NCBI RefSeq assembly: GCF_032362555.1
Contig: NC_083524.1
Coordinates: 3,582,001-3,646,000, forward strand
DNA length: 64,000 nucleotides
Direction: 5' to 3'
DNA from: Amyelois transitella
Taxonomy: Eukaryota; Arthropoda; Insecta; Lepidoptera; Pyralidae
Part shown: positions 34,514 through 45,410 of the stretch, in pieces
Layout: each line of letters begins with the position of its first letter
Position numbering within the stretch: the stretch's first letter is position 1
The notes under the pieces: generated by a model
The model's input: only the letters and a program-made list of their open reading frames with translations
Told to the model about the DNA's origin: nothing
The model's database searches: none
Program-made: the position numbers and the translations under genes

Positions 34514-37500
34514 TTAGCCACTATGTTTAGAAGTCGCGCTTGACGCAGACCCGCTTCTGGATCCCTGAAACAAAATAATAATAATTAATTATACATTGAA
34601 GCAATAAAAAGACACAAAAGGATAAAACCTTCAATTTTTCCTTAGTCTAATATGAAAACAATTGTGTCACTGTTGGAGTATCACATGAAGTGATATTGAC
34701 GTGCACAAGGCTCTAGCGCCCTGATGAGATATCTAATATAATATAAAAGTTATCAAGATAATAAAATACATAGATACATATATATGAGATATCTAATAAT
34801 ATAAAAGGTATCAAGATAATAAAATAGGTACATATATATTCGATCATTTAGCCATACTGCTTAGACTTGAAAACCTGGTGGACCTGTCTACACCGTAAGG
34901 GCAAAGACGTGTTTATATGTATGTATGTTACACAACACCGCCAGATGTACGTATTAAAAATTTTCCCTAGGCGCTCAAAGTAATTTTTGGTGAAGGACTC
35001 ACATATTATATTTACTCTTTGGTAACAGACTCCATGAACAGCCATGGTTGCAGTAACTATGTGCATATTAGGTATCATTAAAATGGTTTAGAATGAAAAA
35101 TTTAAAAAAAGTTTTCTCATGTAGGTGACGTCATGTCTTTTTGAAAAAAAAAAGTTCTTTAAACCTAAATGTTTTATTTATCCTTTTGTTACAACTTCAC
35201 CTGTCTCGAACCGCTAACAGAGCGACTTCTAGATCGTTCCGAGCCGCTAGCGGAGCCCGACTTGTTGGTGGAGGCGCGGGACGAGGCCCGGGAGCCCTTG
35301 CTGGAGGCGCGGGACGACGCCCTCGAAGACCGCTTGCTGGCGTTACTGCCCCGGGACGACGCGCGGGAGGTCCCCCTGGAGCCCTGGAACGATTGAATAT
35401 TATTACGTTATGTATAGAACAGACGCCGCCAATCAACCTGTGTCCTTCAAAATCAACTTATGACCTCCTAAATGCATGTAAACATTTGACATAATTCCAA
35501 CTAATATTATTTAGTGCGCAAGTAAGTTTTTGTATGTTTTTGTCTCTTCACGCGTTAACTACTGCACCAATTTCCTTGAAATTTTTCGTATATACAGGTA
35601 TAAATTAAGTGTCTAGAGTAGGACATAGGGTACTTTTCATCCCGGTAAAAACTAATACTCATATGGGATTTGCGGAAAAGCTGTATTCTTTTGTAGTTTG
35701 CGCAAAATTCGCGCGTGTCGGTGGCACTAAATTCGCACATGTAGGTGTGGCGCTAAATCAGGAGAACGTCGAAGCGTCGGTGGTCGAATCGGTAAAGTGC
35801 CCGGGTAAAATGCGTGTGGCGCAAAAAGGCACAGGTTCGAATCCCACCCTGGCCATGTACCAATGATTATTTTCGATGTTATGTACATAAGTTTGAATTC
35901 AAAAAATTTAAAAAAAAATGATGCCCATTCAGGCAACTGGAATTTGTTACCGTGATCGATCCGATACGGGTTAGGTTCCCCTGCAAATGTTTCGGAGGTC
36001 AGAAGGGAGTCGCTTCGTGTAAAAACCTGACTCACCCAATCCAGGATCCAGAGTCAAAGTCTCCCGGGCTCCTCTCCAGAGTGGTGAGCATGCAACCGGG
36101 ACTAAAGGACCATGAGGAGGATCTATCATCATATATTTACCTTATTACTGGCCCTTGAAGCTCTAGAGCTGGCCCGCGATCCCTTCCCGCTTCGGGAACT
36201 GGCGCGGGAACTCGCGCGGGAACCAGATTTGGACCGGGAACGAGAACGAGACTGGGACCGGGAACGGGCTGAGCCTGAACGTGACCTGGAAAAGATGTAA
36301 TAAATAAAATACGGGACAGATTACGCAGGTCGTGTTAGCCTCGAAGTAAGTTCGAAACTTGGTGTTACTAGGTACCTACTATAAACTCAACGATCGTATA
36401 ATATATAATAATTACCAATATGGGAACATATGGCACTAATAGAAAAATAATAGGACCACTCTATCTCTTTCAAAGGGACCAGCTACCCTGTAATATGTAC
36501 CGAAATTTTAGTTAATTTAATAACCGTAACCTTCGTATTTCCAATAACACGCAAACGCAGTTGCGGGCGTCAACTAGTTTTATATCGATAAACCTCCAAG
36601 ACCCAGGCCAATCAGAGAAAGTTCATTTCTCATCATGCTCTGACCGGGATTCAAACCCGTCCTCCGGTTTCACAAACAAGCGCACTACCGATGCGCCACA
36701 GAGGCTAAGGAGAGGGAATAACACTACCTATACAATGCAAAATTAAACCTTACCTTGCTGACCCAGATTGGGCCGAGCCCGACCTAGACCGGGACTTCCT
36801 GGATCCAGACCCCGAGCGCGACCTGCTCCTGGATTTTGACCTAGATTTGGATCTAGATCGCTCGCGAGATCCGGACCTAAAATTAATTGTTTTATATTAA
36901 TCATAATATAATGACTATCCTTTTTCCTAACTTCGTAAACAAAACTGTGATTATATAATTTATAAAACAAGGTGCGTTTCCTATTAAGTGTAGATGAATC
37001 CTCTCTCAGTTCACTCCTCAAAAATTATAATTACACATAAAATATCAGGCCCCAAGAAACTTATGGTCTTACATCTTTACACCCAAGCTAATTAGCCAAT
37101 CACAGTGAAGCTTGCGGCGCCTTCAACCAATCACAGAACATCACTCTCATTACAAATTTATTTAGTTTAAATACATTTTCTTGTATAATTAATTATTCTT
37201 TATTTACCTTGATCTGGAAGCTTTCGATTTCTCTGATCCGGCTGGAGATTTTGAGCCCGATTTTGATCTAGAACGAGATCTGAAAAAACATTTTAAGTCA
37301 TTTTAAATTTTGGTCTATACGCAGTAATGTATTACATTAAATAATTCACGTCTCTTTTCCAGATGAAAAGGCAGAGACTACATCTTTCCACTTGCCATGG
37401 TCCCTGCATACTTCTTTTGCTTTATCCACATAACTTTATTTACTCAATCTCGTCGGTTTCAGTTCACTCTTGACCTGACCTTTTGCCAGAATGTCTCCGA

Positions 37501-40500
37501 ATTGATCAAGTGTTTAATGTATTTCATAAAGTTAACATAGTTATCGAACTTAATTTCACCGAGGTTTTTTTAATTATTTTTTTTTTGGTTCATAGGTACT
37601 TATGAAATTGGCATTGTTCAAAAGACAGATTGAGTTTATCTACTCTTTAAAGATTTGATTTTGAAAAGACACAATAATTTCAACTGGTAGATGCAGTCTC
37701 TGCCTACCCCTCCGTGATTTTATGCTTGTATGTATGTATTTATGATAGATAAAACAATAAGTATCACCTTTCTTTCTCATTGTTTTGTTCTTGTTTATCT
37801 TCTTCTTCCTCGTCATCATCTTCCTCTTCTTCTTCGTCATCTTCCTGAAAATAACAATTTGTTTCATCAGTCATGCATCATTCAGCTTCCATGCTGGTCT
37901 GGTAGCAAAGAGAAAATGTAGTGTGTGCCAGACGATTCACTTGTCATGCAGATTGTAAGAAGCAATCAAAGGAAAGACTTGAACTTTATATTCTTCGGTA
38001 AGGTGGACTATCAAGCTGACTTTATCAAATCTTAATTCCATAGCTGAACCAATAGCTGGATGGGGTCTTTCAGTCATTTAGACACTGGCCCCGTCTGCCT
38101 CGTAAGGAATAAAGTCTGATATATATAAATGTGATAAAATTTCATCTTAATCGTAATTTTTATTTTCACTTTTACAACTAGGCGGACCCGTGGCCCCGAA
38201 GCACTTCTTTGGATGGTACAACCAGGAACACACAGAGATTAGAGAGAGAGAGAGTATTACAACTACACAGAAAACTGTGCGTGCATCATTGCAAGACGAC
38301 GACACCATTTTTTTTATACAATATACATAATTTTTTTTTAATATGTTGATTAACAGAATAAAAAAAAAGAACAACTGACCTGCGGAGGCTCCAATTGTTT
38401 CTCCCTCAGCCTGAGCATGCGATGCTCTGGCCCGCTGAGCGGACGGTGGGTGACCACGAGCCTGGTGAGGGCTTGCGCGGCCACGCCGGCTCGGGCGCGG
38501 CGCTTCGACAGCCGCACGCGGGTCTCCAACTCGTTGTAGTACACGCAGTGGTTGCGGACCACCTCAAATTATTAATAGTGCAATCAGATTATTAAAAATC
38601 TAATCATACACGTATTAACAAACAAAATTAACTTTAGATGAACATCAATGACTCTTTAATATAAACTAGCGACCCGCCCCGTCTTCGCACGGGTGCTAAA
38701 TTATAAATGTTATGTTATTATACATAAAAACCTTCCTCTTGAATCACTCTACCTGTTACAAAAAACCGCATCAAAATCCGTTGCGTAATTCTAAAGATTT
38801 AAGCATACAGACAAACAGACTGAAATAGCGACTTTGTTTTTTACTATGTAGTGAAGACTTATGCATGCATGAAAATGTGTTGCAATTGTACATTGACATT
38901 GTTTAAGTGTTAATGCCTGCCTGCTTGAACTCTAATCAAAAATTGTTACAATACCCAGAAATACTAGATAAAAAAAACTGAAAACAGCCAAGGTTTGTAA
39001 AGATTTGAATTGAAGACTATTTAGCAATTTGGTGTATATGATCAATTTGGCAAGAGTATAAGTCATGTCGTTCCGGCACTTCAAATAGAATAGGACCACT
39101 CCATCTCTTACCTGTTGATTTTGTAAAAATCAACTAAGGGATAACTTATAAACTTGGGATTCCCCTTGTAGGCGACAGAATAGCAACCTGTTTCTATTTA
39201 AATTTCAGTTCATAAAACTGAATGTGGTCTTTCAGTTTTTTCAAATTGTTGGCTCTGTCTACGCCGCAAGGGATATAGGCGACTATATGTATCGACGGCC
39301 TCTGTGGCGCAGCGGTAGTACGCTTGTCTGTGACACCGGAGGTCCCGGGTTCAAATCCCGGTCAGGGCATGATGAGAAAAGAACTTTTTCTGATTGGCTT
39401 GGATCTTGGATGTTTATCTTTATAAGTATTTATTATACAATTTAGTATCGTTGAGTTAGTATCTCGTAACACAAATCTCAAACTTACATTGAGGCTAACT
39501 CAATTAGTGTAATTTGTCATCATCAGACATCCGCTGAGCAACGCTCGGTCACTTAGGTGCTATTCTGTTAATAAATGAAAGACTTACCAAGAAATAGTTC
39601 TCTTCGTAGCCCTTAGAAGCCTTACTCTTGACGTTCCAATTGTACTCCCTAGCCATTTTATACTCATATGTGTCTCCGTCCATGTACGGTATATTCTCTG
39701 CAATGTCACGACGACGCTTCTGTATCGTCTCCTCGGTGGGTAAGCAGTAGGCGACGAATTGTTCACCACTCTCATCCATCACACCTCTGGAAAATTTTAG
39801 TTTTTTATATTTGAAAGTTCTTTATTGCTCCACAGAGCATGAATTGCTAGCAAAAAATCAACTGAATTGGTCAGGTCTGGTCAAGGTAGATTTGCAACTA
39901 TCACATTTTTTTTCAAGTCCTACTTTTGACACTTGCCTATAGTGTCAAAGATATCTAATGTCAAACCTTCAAAACATCTCATAATTACTTACCGAATCAT
40001 AGCTTGAGACATAGCCTCAATCTGTCCTGCAATATTCTTATCAGATGGAGCGGGATCCGAGTCAAATATGACCTGAGCACATGGATACTTCCACATGTCA
40101 AAGTCAGGGAACACCGGCATGACCTCCACCGGAGTGACTCCGGGCTTGCTGTAGTGCTTTTCAATTGGCTTCTTGTTGTCCTCAAATGTTTTCTCGATAG
40201 CTTTGATTTGACTCTCACGGTCCATGTACAAGGTTTCCTCGCTGAATATTTTCTTGACATTGTAACCCACTTTTGCTTCAACCTGTAAATTGTGAAAATT
40301 TTAATTAAAGCGTTCATGATGTTTATCTTATATAATATTTATTATCGATCATGAAAACTATGCAAATTAACTTTTCATGTATGAAATAATAGTTCCTGTA
40401 GTTATTTTCAAAAAAGGCTAGTAGTAGTATTGCTACTTTGGACAGCAATGCTTATTCTCAAACCCAAGAGAAATTCCTGATCAAAACAGTTAACAAAAAT

Positions 40501-41047
40501 TTATAGATACCTTTTCCATAGACTGAGGCTGAAACCTTGTCTGTTCGGTAGAGATATACTCAGACCGACGTAACCATGAGACATTTTTCGCATGATGCCG
40601 GGACCGCTTGGAGTCTTGTGGTGTCAACACATCATCCTCCAATAATTTTTCATCTGCTGGATCTAGCACGGTATTGCCGTCTCCCTGATATATATCCCGG
40701 TTTATCAAGTCTATGTGAACCCCAAGGTCGTGTTCAGTAAGCACTTCGTACCGATAATTCTTCTCCAACGACGTAGGGTTGTATTGTATGAAACGGGTAG
40801 ATGGAAAAGGGTATGTTATGAATTTCAAGTCAAAAGGAATGTCCGGTAAGGTGTTGAAGTATTTCACACGGGTGACTAGCTCAGACCTGGTAGTAAAATT
40901 AAATATTAATCAATGAATACTCAATAAGTGCACGTGTATACGTGTGTAGTACGTGAGTACTGTTTATTATTATGCTTACCTTCGTTCCCCCGTCCGCTGA
41001 GGGCGCTTCTCGCGTTCCGTTTCATTTGTTTGTACTGTTGGTGGCAT
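34514..41047 (-). CDS. PAF1: RNA polymerase II-associated factor 1 (PAF1)
   Basis: Core subunit of the nuclear PAF1 complex, which rides on RNA polymerase II and supports H2B ubiquitination, H3K4/K79 methylation and elongation. Eleven exons join in phase on GT-AG introns: 41047-40980, 40886-40511, 40282-39993, 39786-39588, 38562-38380, 37844-37768, 37279-37208, 36876-36754, 36285-36141, 35383-35201 and 34564-34514 (588 aa). Conserved blocks include [65 protein letters not shown] and [19 protein letters not shown]. An acidic run at residues 373-388 precedes about 190 residues of RS, RSGS and RASS repeats. If the donor at 35200 is not used, translation stops at 35189 (575 aa), with AATAAA close behind. 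Human PAF1 is 531 aa; the RS tail is the main difference. Confidence 0.92.
34725..34840. repeat. tandem duplication, period about 60 bp
   Basis: Two adjacent copies of an AT-rich unit (TGAGATATCTAATA...TATCAAGATAATAAAATA) at about 34725-34784 and 34785-34840, inside the last PAF1 intron. Confidence 0.7.
35760..36118 (+). repeat. tRNA-derived SINE (family B), long copy
   Basis: Head has GTCGAATCGGTAAAGTG and box B GGTTCGAATCCC, followed by CATTCAGGCAACTGG, GGTTAGGTTCCCCTGC, CCTGACTCACCCAATCC and CTCTCCAGAGTGGTGAGCAT. Lies in the PAF1 intron before the 36141-36285 exon, antisense to the gene. Confidence 0.65.
36302..36706 (-). repeat. family A SINE interrupted by other repeats
   Basis: The tail half (36302-36415) and head half (36590-36706, with box A and B matches) of one SINE are split by about 170 bp that includes an R1 fragment (36427-36470) and a stretch ending in GTTGCGGGCGTCAACTAG at 36577, a Helitron-like CTAG end. 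Confidence 0.65.
37345..37510 (+). repeat. family C dispersed repeat
   Basis: CACGTCTCTTTTCCAG, GCAGAGACTACATCTTTCC, CTGCATACTTCTTTTGC and TCGGTTTCAGTTCACTCTTG. Related pieces lie near 9655-9780, 21165-21260, 30465-30525, 37681-37741 and 46312-46395. No coding capacity; class unknown. Confidence 0.55.
38666..38854 (-). mobile_element. Helitron-like element (family H1), PAF1 intron 4
   Basis: Same ends as the 30955-31134 copy: reverse strand TCACTACATAGTAAAAAAC to GGGGCGGGTCGCTAG, flanked by A and T. Confidence 0.65.
39072..39291 (+). repeat. R1 repeat copy, PAF1 intron 4
   Basis: Diverged forward R1 from CCGGCACTTCAAATAG to GACTATATGTA; a family A SINE follows directly at the tail. Confidence 0.7.
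39294..39521 (+). repeat. tRNA-derived SINE (family A), forward copy
   Basis: Best copy for the family: GGCCTCTGTGGCGCAGCGG, box B GGTTCAAATCCCGG, GATGAGAAAAGAACTTTTTC, and a tail ending GGCTAACTCAATTAGTG. It begins right where the R1 ATGT tail ends. Confidence 0.8.
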
Positions 41048-41713
41048 CTTAGTTTATTTATTACACAATATACATTTCTAAACAAAACTCTAATTAGTTA
41101 TTCATATTCAGTTCACAATATTACATCTACCAAACCAGAACACCATTTAATATACCACAACAAAAAAAACATTCCACAGTTTCGGTTTGGTTGGTTTGGC
41201 TTGACATTGACGCAATGTTGATTGTGTTCGTTAAGAAGTTGACGTTGACATAATGAAAAATCTGATTTATGAAAAAATATTCTTAGAACATACTAAAACC
41301 TTTATTTATGAAAAATCTAATTTATGAAATAAATATAAATAATCAACAGTTTGGCCAACGCGCGTGAGGAAAAGTTTCGGCAGATTTTTTTCCCCGGATT
41401 ATTTTATAAATATTAATTGATTTATTCGAAAACTAATTTATTTCAACACAAATATATGCCTGTACTAATCACGGATTATGTACCTAGCTTGCTAATGGTG
41501 AAAGAAGCCTCAAACATATGAATTTAACAAACACTTACATACCTCTTTCTAAAAATATAGATAGCATAGATTTTTTTTTCTATTGTCTATGATAATCAAA
41601 AACTCCGGAAATTCAGCCAGTTTGATCACTGGCAAACAGTTCATCATTCATTCACATAGGTCATTGGCTCAAATCGTCGCCATCTTTTCTTCTTAATTTT
41701 GTCGGCAATAAGG
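41048..41713 (+). promoter_or_regulatory. PAF1/NAP1 divergent promoter and probable NAP1 5' UTR exon
   Basis: PAF1 starts leftwards at 41047. Rightwards, TCGTCGCCATCTTTTCTTC near 41675 leads to GGCAATAAG followed by GT at 41713, which fits the end of a noncoding first exon of NAP1 (its ATG lies in the exon starting at 45399). No TATA box was seen. The transcription start sites and the exon are inferred, not observed. Confidence 0.5.
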
Positions 41714-42035
41714 TAGTGATGCGACTCGAATGGGATGTTGTGACTCGAGTCACTCGAGTAATTTTACAGCCTCACTCGAGTCATACTCGAGTTTTCGAGT
41801 TACTCGAGTAAAAAATCTCACTCGAGTAAAAATCTCACTCGAGTTGAAAGTTTGCAATTCGAGTGCAATTTTTATTTAACTAGTATCATTGTCATGGATG
41901 GACTAATATGAAATAAAATACACATTATAAGAATTTCAACATATTATTTATTTAAGTAATCAACAATGTACAATGATGAGATCTTCCTAAGAAGTAAGAA
42001 TAATTAAATTTCCATGAATGGTTGACTATTCATGA

Positions 42036-42690
42036 CAATCACATTTTATGCAATTTCAGTTACAAGTAACTTAGTTTTTTTTTATTATTAATATCAATAA
42101 CTATATTAAATCAGACTGTCTCAGACTTTTGTTTATTATATTGCATACAATCAATTTTTCTTTAATGATAATTAAAAAAATATCCAATCATAGCTTATTT
42201 ATTTTGAAGACAATTAAACTAAATAAAGTGACATAAACCTATATTTCAAACAAAATATGCTCTAATTAACATCAACTATTCATACAAAACAAATAAAAAT
42301 ATATTCTTCAAGACAAATCAACAATCATAATTGTGCTTAACTTAACATTTTTACTTCTTTGTGAACAATCATATTTTATGCAATTTTAGTTACAAGTAAC
42401 TTAGTTTTCTTTTTATTATTTTTATTATTAATAAATATCAATAACTATATTAAATCAGACTGTCTCAGACTTTTGTTTAGTATAGCTTACAATCAAGTTT
42501 TCTTTAATGATAATAAAAAAAATCATAACTTATTAATTTTAAAGACAATTAAACTAAATAAAGTTATATAAAAACAAAATATGCTCTAACAAACATTAAA
42601 TATTCATACAAAACAAATAAAAATAGATTCTTAAAGACAAATCAATAATAATAATTGTGCTTAACTTAACATTTTTCTTCTTTGTGAAAA
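42036..42690. repeat. direct duplication inside the hAT element
   Basis: Two AT-rich units, 42036-42365 and 42366-42690, share CAATCA.ATTTTATGCAATTT, AAATCAGACTGTCTCAGAC and AATTGTGCTTAACTTAACAT with scattered small indels. It lies downstream of the transposase stop. Confidence 0.85.
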
Positions 42691-42710
42691 AAATAAAATA
42701 ATAAAAAATA

Positions 42711-44633
42711 TTATGAGAAGTAACTATTTAGAAAAATGATTTCGTCTACTTTTTTAGAATCTAATCTATTTCTTCTTTGGTTACAAATTAAGGCTGCTTT
42801 AGAGAACACTCGTTCTGCAGGAACGGATGATGCAGGTATACATAAATATTTAATAGCTAACTCATATAACTCCGGCATCGCTTTTTTTCGCTGTTCCCAA
42901 AATAGTATTGGTTCGAGATGACGATCTAAATATTGCATTTCTCTATATTGTTTCACAATCACTATAGCAGAAGAAGTAGGTGTTTGTATTAATTCTCTCT
43001 CTGATATTTTTTTGTCAAAATCCTCCCATAAATCATTAGCCTTATTATTTGTGCCAATGCTAGCATTAGCATTACTTGACGTGTTCACTGTCTGACTAGA
43101 TTCATCAGGAGCTAAATTCCTATTTTTTTTTATAATCTCTGATTCTAACTCTTCTATAACCCATTGGGCAGCCTTTTCTGCATTGGCTTCGAGGCCAAAA
43201 CCAGCTTTCTTGTAGCGGGGGTCTAAAAAAGTGGATTTGGCAGCAGTTTTGTTGGTCTCTAAGATACCGAGGCGTTTAGTGATAGCAGAATGCAAAGAGA
43301 TTTTTAGATTTTCACCTATTTCTGTAACCGGAACCTTCTTTATAAGACAAGTTTGGACATTTCTGATTAACGGTATCATAGAGGACAAAGTTGGATATTT
43401 TTCGCCAGATAGTATTGTAGTCAATTGCTCAATAGGTTTTAAAACACTGACGCAATCTTCTATTGCCTCCCATTGGTTAGCAGTGAAATTTTCCGGAGCA
43501 GAAGACATGGTAGACAATGCGGCTGATAAGGATAATTTAGTCTGTAGTAGTCTCTCCATCATTTCAAAACTTGAGTTCCATCTTGTAATAACCTCTTGTT
43601 TTAATTTTATGACAGGGTGGTTCATCTGCTCTTGCAGTTCTTTTAATTTGTAAGCTGCTTTAGTACTTTGTTTGAAATAAGTTACTACAGTATGACATTT
43701 TTCTAACAATGACGTCAATGGCAAGTTTGATTTTTTACAGTCAGATACTGCTAAATTTAGAGTATGGGCCACACAAAAGTGATTTCTTTTATTTAAATAT
43801 TCCGATACAGCCTTTTTAATATTGGAGGCGTTGTCAGTTACAACAGTAACAACTTTGTTACTGATTCTCCATTCCTCCAAAACAGTATCTAAAACGTTGG
43901 CTATAACAGTCGCAGAATGTACATCTTTTACTTCTACTGTGCTTAACGTACGCGCGAATAGTTTTGATTCGCTAATGAAATGAACTGTGACCGTCAAATA
44001 CGACTTATTGCTATCCGAGGTCCACATATCTGTAGTTAGAGCCAAATTCTTTACATCTTCTAGCTTATCAGCTAGAGAAGAGCGTGCCAGTTGGTACTGT
44101 TGAGGTAAATACCTTTCCGACAAAGTTTTTCTGTCTGGGAGAATGTAATCGGCATGTAATGTCCGGACAAAGTTGATAAATCCTTTATTTTCTACTATTT
44201 GCAAAGGCTGAATATCAGTGCAAATCATTTTAACGAGGGCAATATCAATATCTTTTTGGGTTTGTTTTTTGGATGATGAAAAACATAGCTGTTTATAACG
44301 CCTCTTTTTGGTAGCACACTCTTCAGGTCTAGTCGTATCAGAGCCAACAGTTTCCACTTGATTATTAGCGGTAGATGTTGATAGTCCACATGAATTATTA
44401 ATTTTGCTGTCTCTATCTATGGATTTATCTTTATTTTCAAAAAAACCACTGAATTGGAGCGAATGTTTTCCTCGCATATGTGTTATTAAGTTGGTGGTAT
44501 TCCCGAAATCTTTATATTGTTTTTTACAAATTTTACATATGACAGTTTTATTGGTACTGTTTTTTTCGAAATATAACCACACTGATGATTTCTGTTTAGC
44601 TCCATTTTCTTTTTCACTCATATTTTTTAACAA
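42711..44633 (-). CDS. hAT transposase (BED zinc finger, hATC dimerisation domain)
   Basis: Cut-and-paste transposase, 640 aa with no interruption. A BED zinc finger occupies residues 16-60 (C33, C36, H52, H57). The RNase H-like catalytic core has D202 (LTTDMWTS) and D267 (VVTDNASN), with HCVAHTLNLAVSD and TRWNS motifs after the second. The third acidic residue, E607, lies in the C-terminal hATC region (CIPASSVPAERVFS), which also mediates dimerisation. A second methionine at residue 5 could be the start. The nearest relatives by pattern are the ZBED-like group of hAT proteins. With perfect terminal repeats, a perfect target duplication and an open frame, this copy looks recent and might be active, though that cannot be shown from sequence. 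Confidence 0.95.
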   Translation of the reverse strand: MLKNMSEKENGAKQKSSVWLYFEKNSTNKTVICKICKKQYKDFGNTTNLITHMRGKHSLQFSGFFENKDKSIDRDSKINNSCGLSTSTANNQVETVGSDTTRPEECATKKRRYKQLCFSSSKKQTQKDIDIALVKMICTDIQPLQIVENKGFINFVRTLHADYILPDRKTLSERYLPQQYQLARSSLADKLEDVKNLALTTDMWTSDSNKSYLTVTVHFISESKLFARTLSTVEVKDVHSATVIANVLDTVLEEWRISNKVVTVVTDNASNIKKAVSEYLNKRNHFCVAHTLNLAVSDCKKSNLPLTSLLEKCHTVVTYFKQSTKAAYKLKELQEQMNHPVIKLKQEVITRWNSSFEMMERLLQTKLSLSAALSTMSSAPENFTANQWEAIEDCVSVLKPIEQLTTILSGEKYPTLSSMIPLIRNVQTCLIKKVPVTEIGENLKISLHSAITKRLGILETNKTAAKSTFLDPRYKKAGFGLEANAEKAAQWVIEELESEIIKKNRNLAPDESSQTVNTSSNANASIGTNNKANDLWEDFDKKISERELIQTPTSSAIVIVKQYREMQYLDRHLEPILFWEQRKKAMPELYELAIKYLCIPASSVPAERVFSKAALICNQRRNRLDSKKVDEIIFLNSYFS

Positions 44634-45410
44634 TATAATTAAGTAGGTTACTTACAATCAAATACCTAAGGTATAATCACTTTTACACTTTAATTTATAT
44701 TCACCAATACTAAGAATATCAACTCTTTTACGTATTTTTCACTTTTAAACACTAATATTCAATCAATTTTGGTAAAAAAAACTTAAAGTACGGCTAACTA
44801 CGAGATGCAAGTTTAAACCTGTCAGTTTTGATTTGTTTGTACCGGCCCGACACAGATAAGTAAAATAGAGTAGTGAAGTGACATCTAGTGGCAACAGAAT
44901 TAACTCGATGCGCCGAGTTGACTCGGTAACTCGAGTGCATAGAGACTCGAATAATATTTTTTTTCAATCTAGTACGAGTTTGACAAATTCACTCGAGTGA
45001 CTCGAGTAAAAACAGGGCTCGAGTCGCATCACTACAATAAGGTATGTGAAATTATTGTTTTATTATGTTAAATAAATAAATTTTTAAGTCGAGCTATTTG
45101 TGAGTATTATTTAGTAATTGTAGAATGTCAATAAATCATTGCAATTATATAAATCTTTGTAATTTCTCTGTAAAGCTGGACGACCATGTGGTCGGTTAAA
45201 ACTGATTGCTGTGTACTACGCATTATGTTTTACTGTTGAAATAGTGATTAATTTGAGCTTCCTCTGGCTTAAGAGTATACATTATGTGTCTTTTAAGTAA
45301 TACTTTGTGTGTCTCATTGTGCACTTAATTTTTTTTATGTCTGCCGGCATGTAGTTAACCAACGTGGCGCGAAGGTTTTTACGTTTTTGTTGTTTTAGGA
45401 TCAGTCGAAA

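Larger units (their letters stand above)
41714..45034 (-). mobile_element. hAT transposon, complete with TIRs and target duplication
   Basis: Ends are TAGTGATGCGACTCGA at 41714-41729 and its exact complement at 45019-45034. The 8-bp target CAATAAGG is present on both sides (41706-41713 and 45035-45042). TAGNG ends and an 8-bp duplication are hAT hallmarks. Subterminal regions carry CTCGAGT motifs, seven on the left (to 41850) and four on the right (from 44930). Total length 3321 bp, with one uninterrupted transposase gene. A direct duplication of about 330 bp lies in the left noncoding part. Confidence 0.93.

Noticed and set aside
35141-35494. Frames at 35141-35494, 35169-35396 and 35197-35436 rich in Arg, Gly, Ala or Glu
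   Set aside because: They are other frames of the GC-rich PAF1 terminal exon; the RS frame joins in phase with upstream exons.
39301-39372. tRNA gene call on the family A SINE
   Set aside because: Box A and box B are present but the acceptor stem does not pair and the same sequence recurs at several sites with a common tail, so it is a SINE.
43231-43653. Plus-strand 140-aa frame
   Set aside because: Lies opposite the hAT transposase and has no motif of its own.
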